Source: Sapria himalayana
Lineage: Eukaryota; Streptophyta; Magnoliopsida; Malpighiales; Rafflesiaceae
Direction: 5' to 3'
DNA length: 64,000 nt
Assembly: GCA_029783825.1 (NCBI GenBank)
Contig: JAREIK010003411.1
Coordinates: 1,380,966 to 1,444,965, forward strand
Of this stretch, positions 1-12,147 are shown one piece after another. Under the pieces are notes generated by a model. That model was not told the DNA's origin. It was given only the letters and a program-made list of their open reading frames with translations, and did no database searches. Position 1 is the stretch's first letter. Each line of letters starts with the position of its first letter. Position numbers and translations under genes: made by a program.

Positions 1-861
1 TTCTACCTGCCTGCCTGCATGCCTGCCTGCTGTCTGCTTGCCTGCCTGCTTGTCTGCTTGCCTGCCTGCTTGTTCTGCATGCTTGTCTGCCTGCTTGCTG
101 TCTGCCTGCCTGCCTGTCTGTCAATCTGTCTGTCTGTTTTAATATCTCTCTTATCAATCTAACTATATGTCATTCTACAATCAATCTATTTACATATTTA
201 TATTGGTATAAATCTATCAATCAATCAATTTGTCTAATATGTAGATCTATCTATTTATCTGTCTATTATTATCTTTCTATTTATATATTTATCAATTTTT
301 TATCTATCTATCTATCTAACAATATATCAATCTATCTGTTTTCTATCTTTATGTCTATCTGTTTATATTTATATCTTTCAGGTTGTCTATCTATCAGTTA
401 ATCTATCTATCTTTCTATCTATCTATTTATCTATATTCTATTTCTTTTATCATTTTTGAATTCTTTATCAATCGATCTATCTATCTAACATATATCAGTC
501 TATCTATCTTTCTATCTTTATGTCTATCTAGTTATATTGTATATTTTTGTATCTGTCTATCTATCTGTTTATCTATTAATCAATCTATCTATCTATCTAT
601 ATGACTATTTATCTATGTGTCTATCTATCTATCTATCTAGTTGCTATAAGTCTATCTGTCGATTTATCTATCTATCTATTTGTCTGTCAGTCTACCAGTC
701 TATCTATCTATCTATCTATCTATCTGTAGATCTATATATCTTTTTATATTTCTATCTATTTATTAGTATATGTATCTATCAGTCACTTACTCAATCAATC
801 AATCTGTCTATATGTTTGTCTATCTATCTATTTATCTATCTATATATCTATCTAACTGTCA
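1..861. repeat. Tetranucleotide microsatellite block, first copy
   Basis: Almost pure CTAT/CTGC/CTGT-type tetranucleotide repeat on the + strand, with CTGC-rich DNA at the start and CTAT-rich DNA after about 140. Occasional landmarks break the repeat (TTTTGAATTCTTT near 454, AGTCACTTACTCAATC at 781). The same landmarks recur in the same order about 1.34-1.36 kb downstream, so this is one unit of a higher-order duplication. The long ORFs reading (YLSI)n are translations of the repeat, not genes. Confidence 0.95.
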
Positions 862-863
862 CA

Positions 864-1152
864 AGAGGGTGAGCCGTGACCTGTGACTCATGAGGGTGTG
901 TCAAGGCAAGAGCCTAGGACTGCGGGTGCAGGACTGAGTGTGACCTCGACCCGTGCCGATGGGCTGTGCCACGGGCCACCGAACCGTGTCGGGTCAGGCA
1001 CGACATGAGGCCCGGTTGGTCTCGGCACAGCACAACATGGGTCATGCCTTACCAGGGCACGAAAAATTCCTGTGCCAGGCCGGCCCAGGCACGGCCGAAC
1101 CTTGTCATGCCTCGTGCAGGGCATGGCCGGGCCGGCCTGGTTGACACCTCTA
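864..1152. mobile_element. GC-rich hAT-type MITE or hAT end fragment
   Basis: A GC-rich island of about 290 bp, rich in GGCC/CCGGC and GGCACGG words, sits inside the tetranucleotide repeat. Its right edge reads TTGACACCTCTA, the reverse complement of the hAT terminus TAGAGGTGTCA that bounds the element at 41119-44802. Its left edge AGAGGGTGAGCCGTG resembles that element's left end (AGAGGTGTCAGCCGTG). No transposase fits inside, so a non-autonomous derivative is likely. The flanks are microsatellite, so no 8-bp target duplication can be verified. The overlapping short ORFs have no recognisable domain. Confidence 0.6.
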
Positions 1153-2440
1153 ATCTATCTATCTAATTATTATTTTGTATATTTTGTATATTTATCTTTC
1201 TGTCTATCTATCAATTTGTCAATATATCTGTTTATATGTCTAGATATCTATAAGTCTAGCAGTCTATCTGTCTATTTATTTATTATTTATTTATCTATCT
1301 GTCTATCTATCTGTCTGTATGCCTGCCTGCCTGCCTACATGCTTGCCTGCCTGCTTGCCTGCCTACTTGCCTGCCTGCTTGTCTACCTGCCTGCCTACAT
1401 GCCTGCCTGCTTGCCTGCCTGCTTTTCTACATGCTTGCTTGTCTGCCTGCCTGCCTGTCTGTCAATCTGTCTGTCTATTTTAATATCTCTCTTTATCAAT
1501 CTAACTATCTGTCATTCTATCAATCAATCTATTTACATATTTATATATGTATAAATCTATCTATCTATCTATTTGTCTATATGTCTATCTATCTATCTGT
1601 CTATTTATCTATCTTTCTATTTATATATTTATCTAATTTTTTTTCTATCTATCTATCTAACAATATACCAATCTATCTGTCTTTCTATCTTTATGTCTAT
1701 CTATTTATATTTATATCTTTCAGGTTGTCTATCTATCTGTTAATCAGTTAATCTATCTATCTTTTTATCTTTCTATCTATCTATCTATCTATTTATCTAT
1801 ATTTCTATTTATCTATTTTTTGAATTCTTTATCGATCGATCTATCTATCTAACAATATATCAGTCTATCTGTCTTACTATCTTTATGTCTATCTGGTTAT
1901 ATTGTATATTTTTCTATCTGTCTATCTATCTGTTTATCTATCAATCAATCTATCTATCTATCTATATGACTATTTATCTATGTGCCTATCTATCTATCTA
2001 CCTATCTATCTAGTTGTCTATAAGTCTATCTGTCGATTTATCTGTCTGTCTGTCAGTCTATCTATCTATCTGTAGATCTATATATCTTTTATATTTCTAT
2101 CTATTTATTAGTATATGTATCTATCAGTCACTTACTCAATCAATCAATCAATCAATCTATCTATATGTATGTCTGTTTGTTTGTCTATCTATCTATCTAT
2201 ATATCTATTTAATTGTCTGTCTGTCGGTCGGTCGGTCTGTCTATTTGTCTGCCTACCTACCTGCCGCCTGCCTGCCTGCCTACCTACCTGCCGCCTGCCT
2301 GCCTGCCTACCGCCTGCCACCTACCTACCTAGCCCACTCACCTCGCATGCTCTGTCCGCACCGCCTGCTCTGTCTGCACTGCCCGCCCTCCCCGCCTGAC
2401 CCACCCGCCCCGCCTGACCTACTCGCCCCGCCTGCCCCGC
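1153..2440. repeat. Tetranucleotide microsatellite block, second copy
   Basis: CTAT/CTGC/CTGT repeat that repeats the landmarks of 1-861: TCAATCTGTCTGTCT at 1462 (first at 121), TGAATTCTTTATC at 1821 (first at 457) and AGTCACTTACTCAATC at 2126 (first at 781). From about 2220 the repeat changes to GTCGGTCGG, then CTGCC/CCGCC-rich DNA up to 2440. No coding capacity. Confidence 0.93.
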
Positions 2441-3560
2441 CTGCCTATCTATCTATCTATCTATCTAATCTTTTTATCTAATCTATCTATTTATCTAATC
2501 TTTCTATCTAAACTTTCTATCTAATCTATCTATTATCTATCTATCTAATCTATCTATCTATTTATCCAATCTATCTATCTAAACTATCTATCTATCTATC
2601 TAATCTATCTATCTAAACTTATATCTATCTATCTATCTAATATATATATATATATATATATATCTCTATCTATATATCTACCTAATCTATCTATCTATCC
2701 AATCTAACTATTAATCTATCTATCTAATCTATCTAATCTATCTATCTAATATATCTAATATATCTATCCATCTATCTATTTATCTAATCTTTCTATCTAA
2801 TCTATCTATCTATCTATCTAATCTATCTATCTATCTATCTAATCTATCTATTGATCTAATCTATCTATCTATCTAATCTATATAATTTATCTATCTATTT
2901 ATCTATCTATCTATCTAATCTATCTATCGATCTAATTCATCCATCCATCTATCTAACTAATCTATCTAATGTATCTAATCTATCTATCTAAGTATCAATC
3001 ATTCAATCAATCAATCAATCTATCTATCTATCTATCTATATATCTACCTATCTAATCTATCTAACCCATCTAACCCATCTAACCCATCCATCCAATCATC
3101 CATCCATCCATTAATCCATCCAATCCGTCCATCCATCCAATCCGTTCATCCATCCATTCTGTCCATCCATCCAACCATCCAATCCATCCATCCATCCACC
3201 CCCCCAGTCGACCCCCCCACCCGCCCCTGCCCATCCATCCATCCCTCCAGTCCATCCATCCATCCATCAAATCCATCCATCCCTCCAGTCCATCCACCCC
3301 CATCCATCAAATCCATCCATCAAATCCACCAATCCATCAAATCCATCAAATCCATCCACCCCCCCAGCCGATCCCCCCATCCTCCCCTGCCCATCCATCC
3401 ATCCCTCCAGTCCATCCATCCATCCATCAAATCCATCCCTCCAATCCATCCACCCATCCATTAAATCCATCCATCCATCTAAAATATCTGATCTATCTAT
3501 CTATATATCTTATATATATATATATATATATATCTATATATTTAATCTATCTAGCTATCC
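2441..3560. repeat. CTAT/TAATCTAT and CATC microsatellites
   Basis: CTATCTAATC-type repeat with a short (TA)n run near 2640-2663 and a (CAAT)n patch near 3000. From about 3065 to 3475 the unit becomes CATC/ATCC, broken by two near-identical CCCCCCAG(T/C)CGA segments (about 3200 and 3360), which indicates a local duplication of about 160 bp. It ends with another (TA)n run near 3515. The Gly/Trp/Asp/Met-rich minus-strand ORFs here are repeat translations. Confidence 0.93.
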
Positions 3561-3571
3561 CTCTATTAATC

Positions 3572-6033
3572 CAGGGGTCTCCAAAAAGCCAGCGGTCCAC
3601 GGGCTGCCAGAAATCCTTTCAGGTCTGACAAGGCTAAGCCCATCCCAAACCCTATTTGGCCAAGCACTGCCCAAGCCTATTTTATCGGTGTGCCAGGCCA
3701 CGGGCTTCATTTTAGGCTCGAGCATGGCCTATAAGGCCGCTAACTAGCCCACCTTAAGCCTATTGACCGGCATGCCTTAAGCCTGTTGACCGGCCTGTCC
3801 TTAGCCCGTTGACTGGCATGCCCTAAGCTCGTTGACTGGCCCGTCCTAACCCCGTTGACTAGCCCACCCACATTAGAAAAATATTTCACTAAAAATGTAG
3901 GCAAGGGAAATAATCATGTATTACATATAAAAATGTTGGAAAATTTTACATTACTAAATAATAATTACATCCCAACTAAGTTGGCACATAATTATTTATC
4001 AATCATTTATAATTTTCAACCACAAAGAGTACAATACATAGAAAAAACACATAATTAAATAATTCAATAATCATTGTCCGGTGGTGAAGGAGAAGAATCA
4101 TGAATTCATTCATGTCTAGATAGTTTTAAACTTTTCCATATCGGTCACTAATGCGGTTTCTCAAATAGAATCATACAATCTTTTATCCGATATCTTCCAA
4201 TCTTTTAAGCATATTTTTGCTTCTATGGCTTCAGGTGACAAACTGCTTCACCTTTCACTAACTACTCTTCCACCCGCACTAAAAGCAGCTTCCGATACAA
4301 CTGTACTCACATACACGGTTCTTCATTATCTTCAAATAGAATTGTTTCTACATAAGGTATCTATCTATATCATTCACATTATTTTGAGAACTAGTTGTTA
4401 TCGTTTTTCTACTTTTAAATATTTCTAAAGTACTTATATAAAAATGTGAAGAGCTTGTAGTGGATGATAAGTTAATAGAATTAATATCATTGCCATATTT
4501 TTCTTTATAAATATCATATAAATTATGCAGTAATAAATATATTTCATTTTTTATTTCTTCAATTTTAATTTGATCAAAAAAGTAAATAATTGGTAACCAT
4601 TTATCTAAAGCATCAAATTTTAATCTATGTTATATAATTAAACCAATATAATAAATTAAAGGTATATCATTGCAAAAATGATATCTTTAAATATTTCAAA
4701 ATTTAAATATTTTCGAAGTACAATATAAATATTAGTTATCTGTAGATAATTATATTTCATTAAAGTGTACTACTTTTTTATATTTTATGATATTTTGTAA
4801 AAGTTTATAAGTAGAACTCAATCTAATTGGCATATCTAAACTTATATTTTTTCTTTTCATATTTGCTATTTTACAAAAATCAAAAAATAATTCATGTTTT
4901 GCTTGAGAACTATTGATGCTATATACAATGCCTCTAATTTTTTCTAATGTACTATCAACTTGTTTTAATCCATTTTTTACAATTAAATTTAAAATATGTG
5001 CACAATAACGTACATGAAATAATTTATCATGATCTTCATTTATTTGCTAAAATCTTTTAAATCTATATTACTGCCACATTATTATTAGAGAAGCATTATC
5101 TAATGTTATTGTAAATATTTTATCACGAATACATAAATCTATGATTTCATCATGTATTGAACCTGCTATATTTTGACTATTATGTGGAGTATTTATTATT
5201 TTGAATGAAACTATTCTTTTATTTAATTTCCATTCAATATCTTTATAATGAGCAGTAATACATAAAAAACCAGTGTGTGTTAAAGATGTCCAAATATCAT
5301 AAGTTAAACAAATTTTCCCTTGAAATTTTGCAAAATAATTTTTAAAATTTTCTTTTTCTATATGAAATTTTTTCATAATATCTCTTTAAACAATATTTCC
5401 AGACCAACTTCTAAATTGAGGATTAATAGCTCTTTGAATTGTTCCTGAAAAATCATGAGTTTCCATCATATTAAAAGGTTGTTCAGTACTTATTATGTAA
5501 TCAATCATTTATTCACGAAAATAAGATTCATCATATGAAATTATTTTTAAATTTCCACTCTCATATTTACCTAAATGCATATAATTTCTAATATCTATAT
5601 TAAAAGGTTGTGCCTGCATTTGATCCACAACTAAGAAATGTACTACAAATTTTGCATTTTGCTTTTATTTCCTTTTTATTATTTTCTAAAATTATTTCTA
5701 CTCTATCAAAAAAATTTCATATACTTGAATTAAATTTCTTACTCAATGATTCATGTGAATTAGAAGAAGAAGCACATGCACATTCCATTTTTAAATTATT
5801 AATATAATATTATGCTAAACTAAAAATAAATAAACGTAAAAATAAAAATATAACAAATAAAAAGTAAAGTTAGAGGATGCTTCTCAATTGATGAACCGAA
5901 GCCGAAATTTCTTCAAATCCAATTTACTAGAGTCACCAATGCGTAAATTGCATAACCAATAATATTATGCAAATAAAAAAATTTGAAAGAAAATTGAATA
6001 TTTATGAATATGAGAGAAAATTGAGTAAATTTA
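3572..6033 (-). mobile_element. hAT transposon remnant, 3' end to 5' UTR, right end lost
   Basis: The left boundary CAGGGGTCTCC at 3572 follows the microsatellite and resembles a hAT terminus, followed by GC-richer subterminal DNA. Minus-strand transposase pieces lie between about 4100 and 5870. The segment from about 5820 to 6033 is the inverted counterpart of 63780-64000, the 5' leader of another hAT copy. Homology stops abruptly near 6033, where copia integrase coding sequence starts. The remaining roughly 600 bp of the 5' end and the second TIR are therefore missing. Confidence 0.75.
4090..5870 (-). pseudogene. hAT transposase pseudogene (BED, core, hATC pieces)
   Basis: Three family blocks are readable on the minus strand in the expected order. 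At 5600-5810 is a BED zinc finger piece (EIKAKCKICSTFLSCGSNAG, with the CxxC pair). At 5068-5376 is the catalytic core segment (ICLTYDIWTSLTHTGFLCIT, then FTITLDNAS), typical of plant hAT transposases. At about 4110-4430 is the dimerisation region (SAGGRVVSE, then SSLSPEAIEAKICLKDW). The family normally encodes 600-700 residues; here stops and frameshifts separate every block, and the region between 4430 and 4980 is badly decayed. The protein would bind element ends and catalyse cut-and-paste transposition, but this copy cannot be functional. Confidence 0.85.
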
Positions 6034-8372
6034 GATGTGTAGTTTATATTCTATTTACTCCACAATATCACACCAAGATGAGACCTAAATTGAGGTTAGG
6101 AATATATGTTGGGTATGAATCTCTATCTATTATTAAGTATCTTGAACAATCTTTTGGAATTTTATTTATGACATACTTTGCTGATTGTCATTTTGATGAA
6201 AACATTTCTCAATATTAGTGGGAGAAACAGAAACTAAGCAGTTGGTAAACGAAATTAGTTAGAATGAATCATCATTATCCCACTATGATCCTCAAATGAA
6301 AAAAAAATATGAACAAGAAGTTTAAAAGATAATTTATTTATAAAATTTGCAAATCAACTACCAGACGCAATTACTGATCAAAAAGAGTAATTAAGTCACA
6401 TATACCTGCTGCAAATGCTCATATTAGAATTCTTGTTCCTAAAGGACAACTTATTACCACTAATGAGATAAAGGGATAACTCAAGCCTGGTAGACTTATC
6501 GGTTCCAAAGATACAAATTCTTATAAATGAAAAGGAATAAAAGATATAAATAACCAAGTTGAGGTAAATATTGACCAAGAAAATTTTCCCAATAAAACTC
6601 CAGATGAGTCAGTTTCCAAAGAGAATAGGCACCTAAGATTGATGAAAATGAAGAGATCTCTTTAATTATATTATGACTAGGGAATGATGTAGCCAAAATG
6701 AAATAATCATCAATGATATTTTTGCATATCATGTTGTGTAAAATGTTGCAAATAAAAATGTGGATATGGAATTAATGCTTATGGAAAAATGTAGACATCG
6801 AGAAGATTGACCCAAATGGAAAGAAGCCATAGATTATGAATTAAAATCGCTAGTAAAACATAAAGCTTTTGGACCTGTTGTCCTGATGCCTTGTGGTATA
6901 AAACATGTAGGATATAAATGGTTTTCGTGTGAAAACAAAATGAGAATCACGAAGTTGTTAGGTATAAAGCCAATTGGTTGCCCAAAGGTTCTCACAAAGA
7001 CCTAGTGTTGATTATTAAGATATATATTCTCCTGTGGTGGATGCCACAACTTTTCAATTTTTAATTAGTCTAGCAGTTCGTGAAAAACTTGAAACGCATC
7101 TCATGGATGTAATCACCTCCTACCTGTATGACTCACTTGATAATGACATTTATATGAAAATAAAAATATTTGAAGGATCACAGTTGCCTGACAAGTACGA
7201 CTTTAACCCAAGAGAGCTTTATTCAATAAAAATACAAATGTCTCTTTATGACTTAAAACAAGCATGACGTATGTGGTATAATCGCTTAACTAAATACTTA
7301 TTGAAACAATGTTATAATAATGACCCTATTTGTTTGTGTGTTTTTATAAAAAGATCTCAGTCATAATTTGTGATAATTAGAGTAAATATTGATGATTTAA
7401 ACATCACAAAAACTCCTGAAGAACTTCAAAAAGATAAAAATGACCTAAAATTAGGATTTGAAATGAAATACTTTGGGAGAACAAGATTTTGTCTTGGCTT
7501 GCAGATCAAACATCTCAAGGATGAAATTTTTTATGCACCAATCTACTTATACATCAAAGATCCGTAAAAGATTTTATATGGATAAAGCACACTCATTAAG
7601 TGCTTTGATGGTTGTGAGATCACTCGAAACTATTAAGGATTCTTTTCGATCTAAGGGAAATGATGAAGAACTGTTTGGTCCTGAAGTATCATATCTGAGT
7701 GCCATAGGTGCACTAAAGTATCTTGCTAGTCACACTAGACCCGAAATATCATTTGCCATAAATCTATTAGTAAGATATAGTTTTTCCCCTACAAAAAGAC
7801 ATTGGACATGGGTTAAACAAGTATTTCAATATCTTAGAGGCACAATGGATATGTGTTTATATTATTCTCTATTATCCAGGTCTGAATTGGTAGGCTATGC
7901 AGATGTAGGGTTTTTGTCCGATCTTCATAATGGACGATCACAAATAGGTTATGTCTTCCTATATGGTGGTACTACTATATATTGGCATTTCATAGAGCAA
8001 ACAATTATGGCCACATCACCAAACCATGCAGACATCCTAGCAATTCATGAAGCAAGCTGATAATGTGTTTTGCATTGGTGAATAATCAATCATATCCATA
8101 AAACATGTGGGTTATCTTATTAAAGAGACGTACCAACAATTTTGCATGTGGATAATACAGCATGCATGGCACAATTGAAGACTAAATATATTAAAGGTGA
8201 TAGAACGAAACACACATCCCCAAAATGTTTCTTTATGCATGATATTCAAGAGTGTGGTGTTATTGGTATTCAATAAGTTTGATCTAGAGATAACCTCACT
8301 GATATATTTACAAAGGCCCTACCTACAAAGAGATTCAAACAACTAGTATCCAAAATTGGACTATGATGGCTT
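6034..8372 (+). pseudogene. Ty1-copia pol pseudogene (IN end, RT, RNase H)
   Basis: Readable blocks in order are: integrase C-terminal segment (RPKLRLGIYVGYESLSII, FADCHFDENISQY), ending in a stop at about 6216; the IN-RT linker (about 6300-6650) with several stops; and RT from about 6830, including VVDATTFQFLISLAVREKLE, LMDVITSYLYDSLD, SLYDLKQA followed by a stop, and the active-site region VNIDDLNITKTPEE. A frameshift near 7530 moves the frame to 7473-8060, where the RNase H region begins (LFGPEVSYLSAIGALKYLAS, HTRPEISFAINLLVRYS, then NHADILAIHEAS). The conserved HAE near the end reads HAD. The last 300 bp, to the polypurine tract, are decayed. Confidence 0.88.
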
Positions 8373-8613
8373 AACGGTCTTAAGGGATGAGAGATGTAGA
8401 CAAAAGTGGGAGCAAGCACTGTACACTCCTTAGCGATAATCTTCTTCTCTCATTGATTTCTTTTCATTCATTTCTTCTTCTTGGGAATGTATTTCTCCAA
8501 ATAATGGATAATAATTATGTGCTCTTTTTCTTTCACTAGGGTTTTCCCAATGGGTTTTTACCTATTAATATTTTAATGAGGCATATCTTTCATAATGATC
8601 ATTCAAGGGGGAG

Positions 8614-8916
8614 TGTTATAAATGCGAATAATCACACATATGGAAAAAAATTATAAACCTAATGTGTATATTAATAAATACTGTAGATTTATGTCACAAT
8701 AATGAATCAGGTAGATTCATAAATGAATCTCATTAATAAGATTCATGTATCTTATAATCTAAGAAGCATATAGAAGGGTCTTCACCCTTTGTTAAAATAG
8801 ATCATCATAAATAAGAGTTCTCTCATTTTTGGCCTCAAAGGAATCTGGATATATCTTGAGCCCAAATAACATAATTTATACTATTAAGAATGGCAGCAAT
8901 TAGTTGTGAGACTTCA
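8614..8916 (+). repeat. Copia 3' LTR
   Basis: Starts TGTTATAAATGCG directly after the polypurine tract CAAGGGGGAG and ends near GAGACTTCA, giving TG...CA boundaries and about 303 bp. It carries the short internal repeats AGATTCATAAATGAATCT and AAGATTCATG. No second LTR is present in the window, so element age cannot be estimated. The 3' boundary is the less certain end. Confidence 0.6.
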
Positions 8917-9079
8917 ATTTTTTTTATATTACAAAAATAATGAAACAAAAATTAAAAATATGAAATCAAAAATCTAATTTTAACGACAAAATAAAGATAA
9001 TACAAACCCAATATTAAAATTTGTATGCCAAAAATACTGGAAAAGAAATATAATTTGGCTAGAGGTGTAAAACATGAAT

Positions 9080-10331
9080 TTGTGGGATTTAGCCTAGCAA
9101 GCTATCGGACTTGTTGAGGAAGCTCCCATAAGATGCTGTTGAAAATTTTCCAGTAAGATGCCACTCACTTTATCTTCTTTATGCTTCCACTATCTCTTCT
9201 CATATTTGATTCCGAGGATTTGTCTCTTGCTTCTTTGTACTAGGATTGCTTTATGGTAGAACTTTGTGTTGTGAACTCATTCTTTTAGTCATTTTATTTT
9301 TGTCTTTTCAATAAGAAATTCTCCCTCTATCTTTAACCTTAATTTGAGAATCACTCGGGCTTTGTTTAGTTCTACAAGATTTTATTTAGATCCATCATCC
9401 TTCAATGTCTTCTTCCTTTCTGCCACTCTATATCTTGCCTCTTTTACATTGTCGTATACATTCTCGAATTTTACTTTATTCCATTTTTTGAGCTTGATTT
9501 TTAGCCTCTTTATCTTGCTCGCAACTATTTGGTAAGGGTCCTCTTTTTCCTCTTTTTGCCAAGAATTTTTTGCAACTTGATATAATTCACCATGAAGGAT
9601 CCACATGTTTTGGAATACAAAATGGGCTTTGGTATTGAGCATGGGTTGGTTGGTTGAAATGAGTAGTGAATTATGGTAGGAGCAAGTTCTATTTAAGTGG
9701 GTGATAGTTGTGGAGTGGAAAGCATCTAGCCATTTGCTATTGTGGAAAATTCTATCAAGCCTTGCCTTTTTTTTTCCCTCTTCCCTTTATTGAACCATGT
9801 GAATTTTGGTCCACTATATCCCGGATCAATGAGCTTGCAAGCATCAAATACTTCATTTAATTGTTGTGTTGCCATTTTTTTCAAGCCTTTACCTCATTTC
9901 CTTTCCATGGAGTTGGTAACCACATAGAAATCCCCTCCTACAAGCCATATTTTTTCTTCTCTTGCTATTTCCTCCATTCCCTTCCAAAGTGTCTTTATTT
10001 TCTCTTTGTTGTTTCTTGCATACACAAAAGATGCTACTACATCTTCATATTCATTATTATGTATATTTAAGCTTACCATTTACCATGAGTTGTTGCTAAT
10101 GAAAGGTTTAATATCATCTTTCCAAAGAACCCATATATTTTTGGCTTCATTGTGAGTTCGTTCCTCATATTTGAGCTTTCTTTCAAATAAAAAAAGTTGA
10201 GCAAAATCTAATATAGGCTCCAATATGGCAAGCATTTTAGGCTTGTACATTCTTATCAACCTTCTCGTTGTCAACCTTCTCATTGTCAGGGCATTGACAA
10301 TCCTAATATTCCATATTAATGTGTTAATCAT
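9080..10331 (-). pseudogene. LINE ORF2 endonuclease pseudogene
   Basis: Starts with MINTLIWNIRIVNALTMRR, matching the usual start of plant L1 ORF2 (a 'WNIRG'-type motif of the APE-like endonuclease), then continues through MLAILEP. The central block KIWLVGGDFYVVTNSMERK matches the catalytic GGDFNV motif, with N replaced by Y. Downstream blocks (GPKFTWFNKG region near 9810; KIKRLKIKLKKWNKVKFENV near 9500) match the linker before RT. Stops at about 10080 and later break the frame. The full family protein exceeds 1,000 residues; only about the first 400 codons are present. Confidence 0.8.
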
Positions 10332-10339
10332 TTGGCCAA

Positions 10340-11501
10340 CTTTAAGTGCGCTCTTGTGTTACATCCTAACATATATATCTTTCATTGTCGTTTTCTTTTC
10401 AACCTTCCTAATGCTTATTCCTTCTTTTTCATAGGTCCCACATTCTTCTTCATAACTCATTGGAGTATAAGGAATCATCCTTAGAAGTATTCTTTTAGAG
10501 GCTTCATCAAAGGAATCATAAGTTTTTTTTCTATTTTTCCATTCTGAGAAATTACTTTTTTTAAAATTTTTTTCCAAGGATAAGTCATCCCTACTCTCAC
10601 AAAATCCCCTACTAAGCCCTTTGTGCAACCATGCTGCATCTTTAAGGTGGAGGTTACTCTTCCTTTTCCTTCTAGCCCTCCCCATTTCCTATTGAAGGCT
10701 AAGGTCATCTCATGCATGCTTTGCCATATGATCTTTGCTAATTGCATTGTCTTTCTTGCTTTGGCTACAATTTAATAATTCATTCCCATATAAGTAGTAG
10801 GTCTTCCCTCCCATTGCTTCATAAATCTTCTTTTCTTTTGTTTATCTTTTATCCGAGATGAATCCAATTAACTTGCAAAGCATGGCTTTCATTTATGTGA
10901 GCTTTGATACCCTTTAAAAGTATTAGCACCTCCCTTTTAGTTCTTTTAGTTTCTCCCTTCATTGCTTGCTTGCCTTTTCCCCATAAACCCATAAAAAATT
11001 TAATATGAAAATGATCATAAAAGAACACAAGATCTATTTCCTTTGATGTCTTTCAAGTGTTGGTTGAAATTTCAGTAGCCTGCAAGCTCGTTTCTTCATT
11101 TTTTATATTCTATGTCATGTTTTTGTCTTTTCTCTATAAATGTAGAAGTTGTATCTTCCTTTCATTGTCTTCTGCCCTTGTATGTTGATTGCATTCAGTG
11201 TTCACGAGATCAACTTCATGCCTCATCCTCCATTTATTTGCTCATGTTACCCTTCCTTTACTCATCTTTCGTCCATTCACCTCTCTTTGCGCTAATGTAT
11301 AACTTCCCAAGTTGCATGATTTATCAAGTTCAACAATCCGTCACCTGAGGCCTCTTCCTTACTAGCTATCCAATCCTCATTTGCTTTCCCATCCCAACAT
11401 TCTTTGTTTATCTTGGTCTTTAATGTCTCCCTTGGAGGTATTTCGGCCTCTCCTTCCAGCACCATCTTCCCCCTTGCTGCAAAGGAACTTGATCTATGCA
11501 T
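10340..11501 (-). pseudogene. Decayed LINE ORF1 / intergenic spacer
   Basis: Lies immediately upstream, on the minus strand, of the ORF2 endonuclease start and contains two open stretches (11292-11501 and 10359-10747). They are Lys/Arg/Glu-rich and lack a clear CCHC knuckle. Position and composition fit the C-terminal part of a plant LINE ORF1, but I cannot point to a diagnostic motif. Alternative: non-coding spacer with chance ORFs. Confidence 0.4.
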
Positions 11502-11540
11502 TAATGAGGATGGTCACACTACTATGTAGTTTTATGTTGT

Positions 11541-11697
11541 TTCTTTACCTCGAACTCTCTGGTACATAGCTTTATGTAGTTTTTGGACTTTATATTATTC
11601 ATTGTATTTGTAATTCCTTGTATTTTGAATTTCGTGTTTCTTTACCTCGAACTCTCTGGTGCATAGCTTTATGTAGTTTTTGGAGTTTATATTATTC
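11541..11697. repeat. 97-bp-period direct repeat
   Basis: A segment of about 60 bp starting TTCTTTACCTCGAACTCTCT occurs at 11541-11600 and again at 11638-11697 with only a few differences. The 37 bp between them are unrelated. It lies between the two LINE fragments and may be part of a LINE 5' UTR, which often has short tandem repeats. Confidence 0.85.
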
Positions 11698-11859
11698 CTA
11701 TTTGATCTCCCGCTAGTTTTCTCCTTATGCCTTCTTCCTTCATATGCGAGTCTCTGCATCTCATCCATTCCTCATTTATATATCCAACTACAATGTCTTC
11801 CTTTGTCTCCATTGCCAATCCTATTCGAAGCCTTTTCCATGCTGTTTCCTCGTGCTTTA

Positions 11860-12147
11860 TTTTTCTTCTTCTTCTCCTCCTCCTCCTCCTACTACTACTA
11901 CTTCTTCTTCTTCTTCTTCATCTTATTATTATTATTTTTTTTTTTCTTCTTCTACTTTTTCTTCTCCTCCTACTATGACTACTTCTTTTTCTTATTCTGT
12001 TACTACTTCTTTTCTACTTATACTTATGCTCCTGCGGCTTAATATTATTATTATTATTTTTCTTCTTCTTCTTCTTTTGCTTTTGCTACTGCTGCTTCTT
12101 CTTCTTCTATTTCTATTACTACTACAACTTCTTTTTTTTCTTCTTCT
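11860..12147. repeat. (TTC)n/(TTA)n/(CTA)n microsatellite
   Basis: Pyrimidine-rich trinucleotide repeat (TTC, TCC, TTA, ACT) on the + strand. On the minus strand it follows directly after the LINE RT coding sequence around GDTLSPSLFNIY, so the RT reading frame runs straight into the repeat. The three long ORFs here translate the repeat. Confidence 0.95.

Larger units (their letters stand above)
6034..8916 (+). mobile_element. 5'-truncated Ty1-copia retrotransposon with 3' LTR
   Basis: Begins inside the integrase C-terminal region and runs through reverse transcriptase, RNase H, a polypurine tract (CAAGGGGGAG, 8604-8613) and a 3' LTR. The 5' LTR, gag, protease and most of integrase are absent. 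The left edge abuts hAT leader sequence without an intervening spacer. Either a deletion fused the two elements, or the hAT remnant lost its end when the copia fragment arrived. Confidence 0.88.
9080..11530 (-). mobile_element. L1-type LINE fragment, 3'-truncated in ORF2
   Basis: Minus-strand LINE remnant. An ORF1-tail/spacer region (about 11500-10340) is followed by the start of ORF2 at 10331 and endonuclease sequence down to about 9080. The linker before RT is reached (for example VQRSKRQILGIKYE near 9220) but RT, zf-RVT and RNase H are missing. Because LINEs usually truncate at the 5' end, a fragment that keeps its 5' part and lacks its 3' part points to later deletion rather than incomplete reverse transcription. 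Confidence 0.75.

Noticed and set aside
383..1751. Long Tyr/Leu/Ser/Ile ORFs at the left edge
   Set aside because: Pure translations of CTAT/CTGC microsatellite, open in several frames at once; no domain.
1..3560. Vertebrate-like GATA/CTAT satellite suggesting contamination
   Set aside because: The repeat block contains a hAT-type end related to plant elements elsewhere in the window and runs directly into a plant-type hAT, so it belongs to the same genome.
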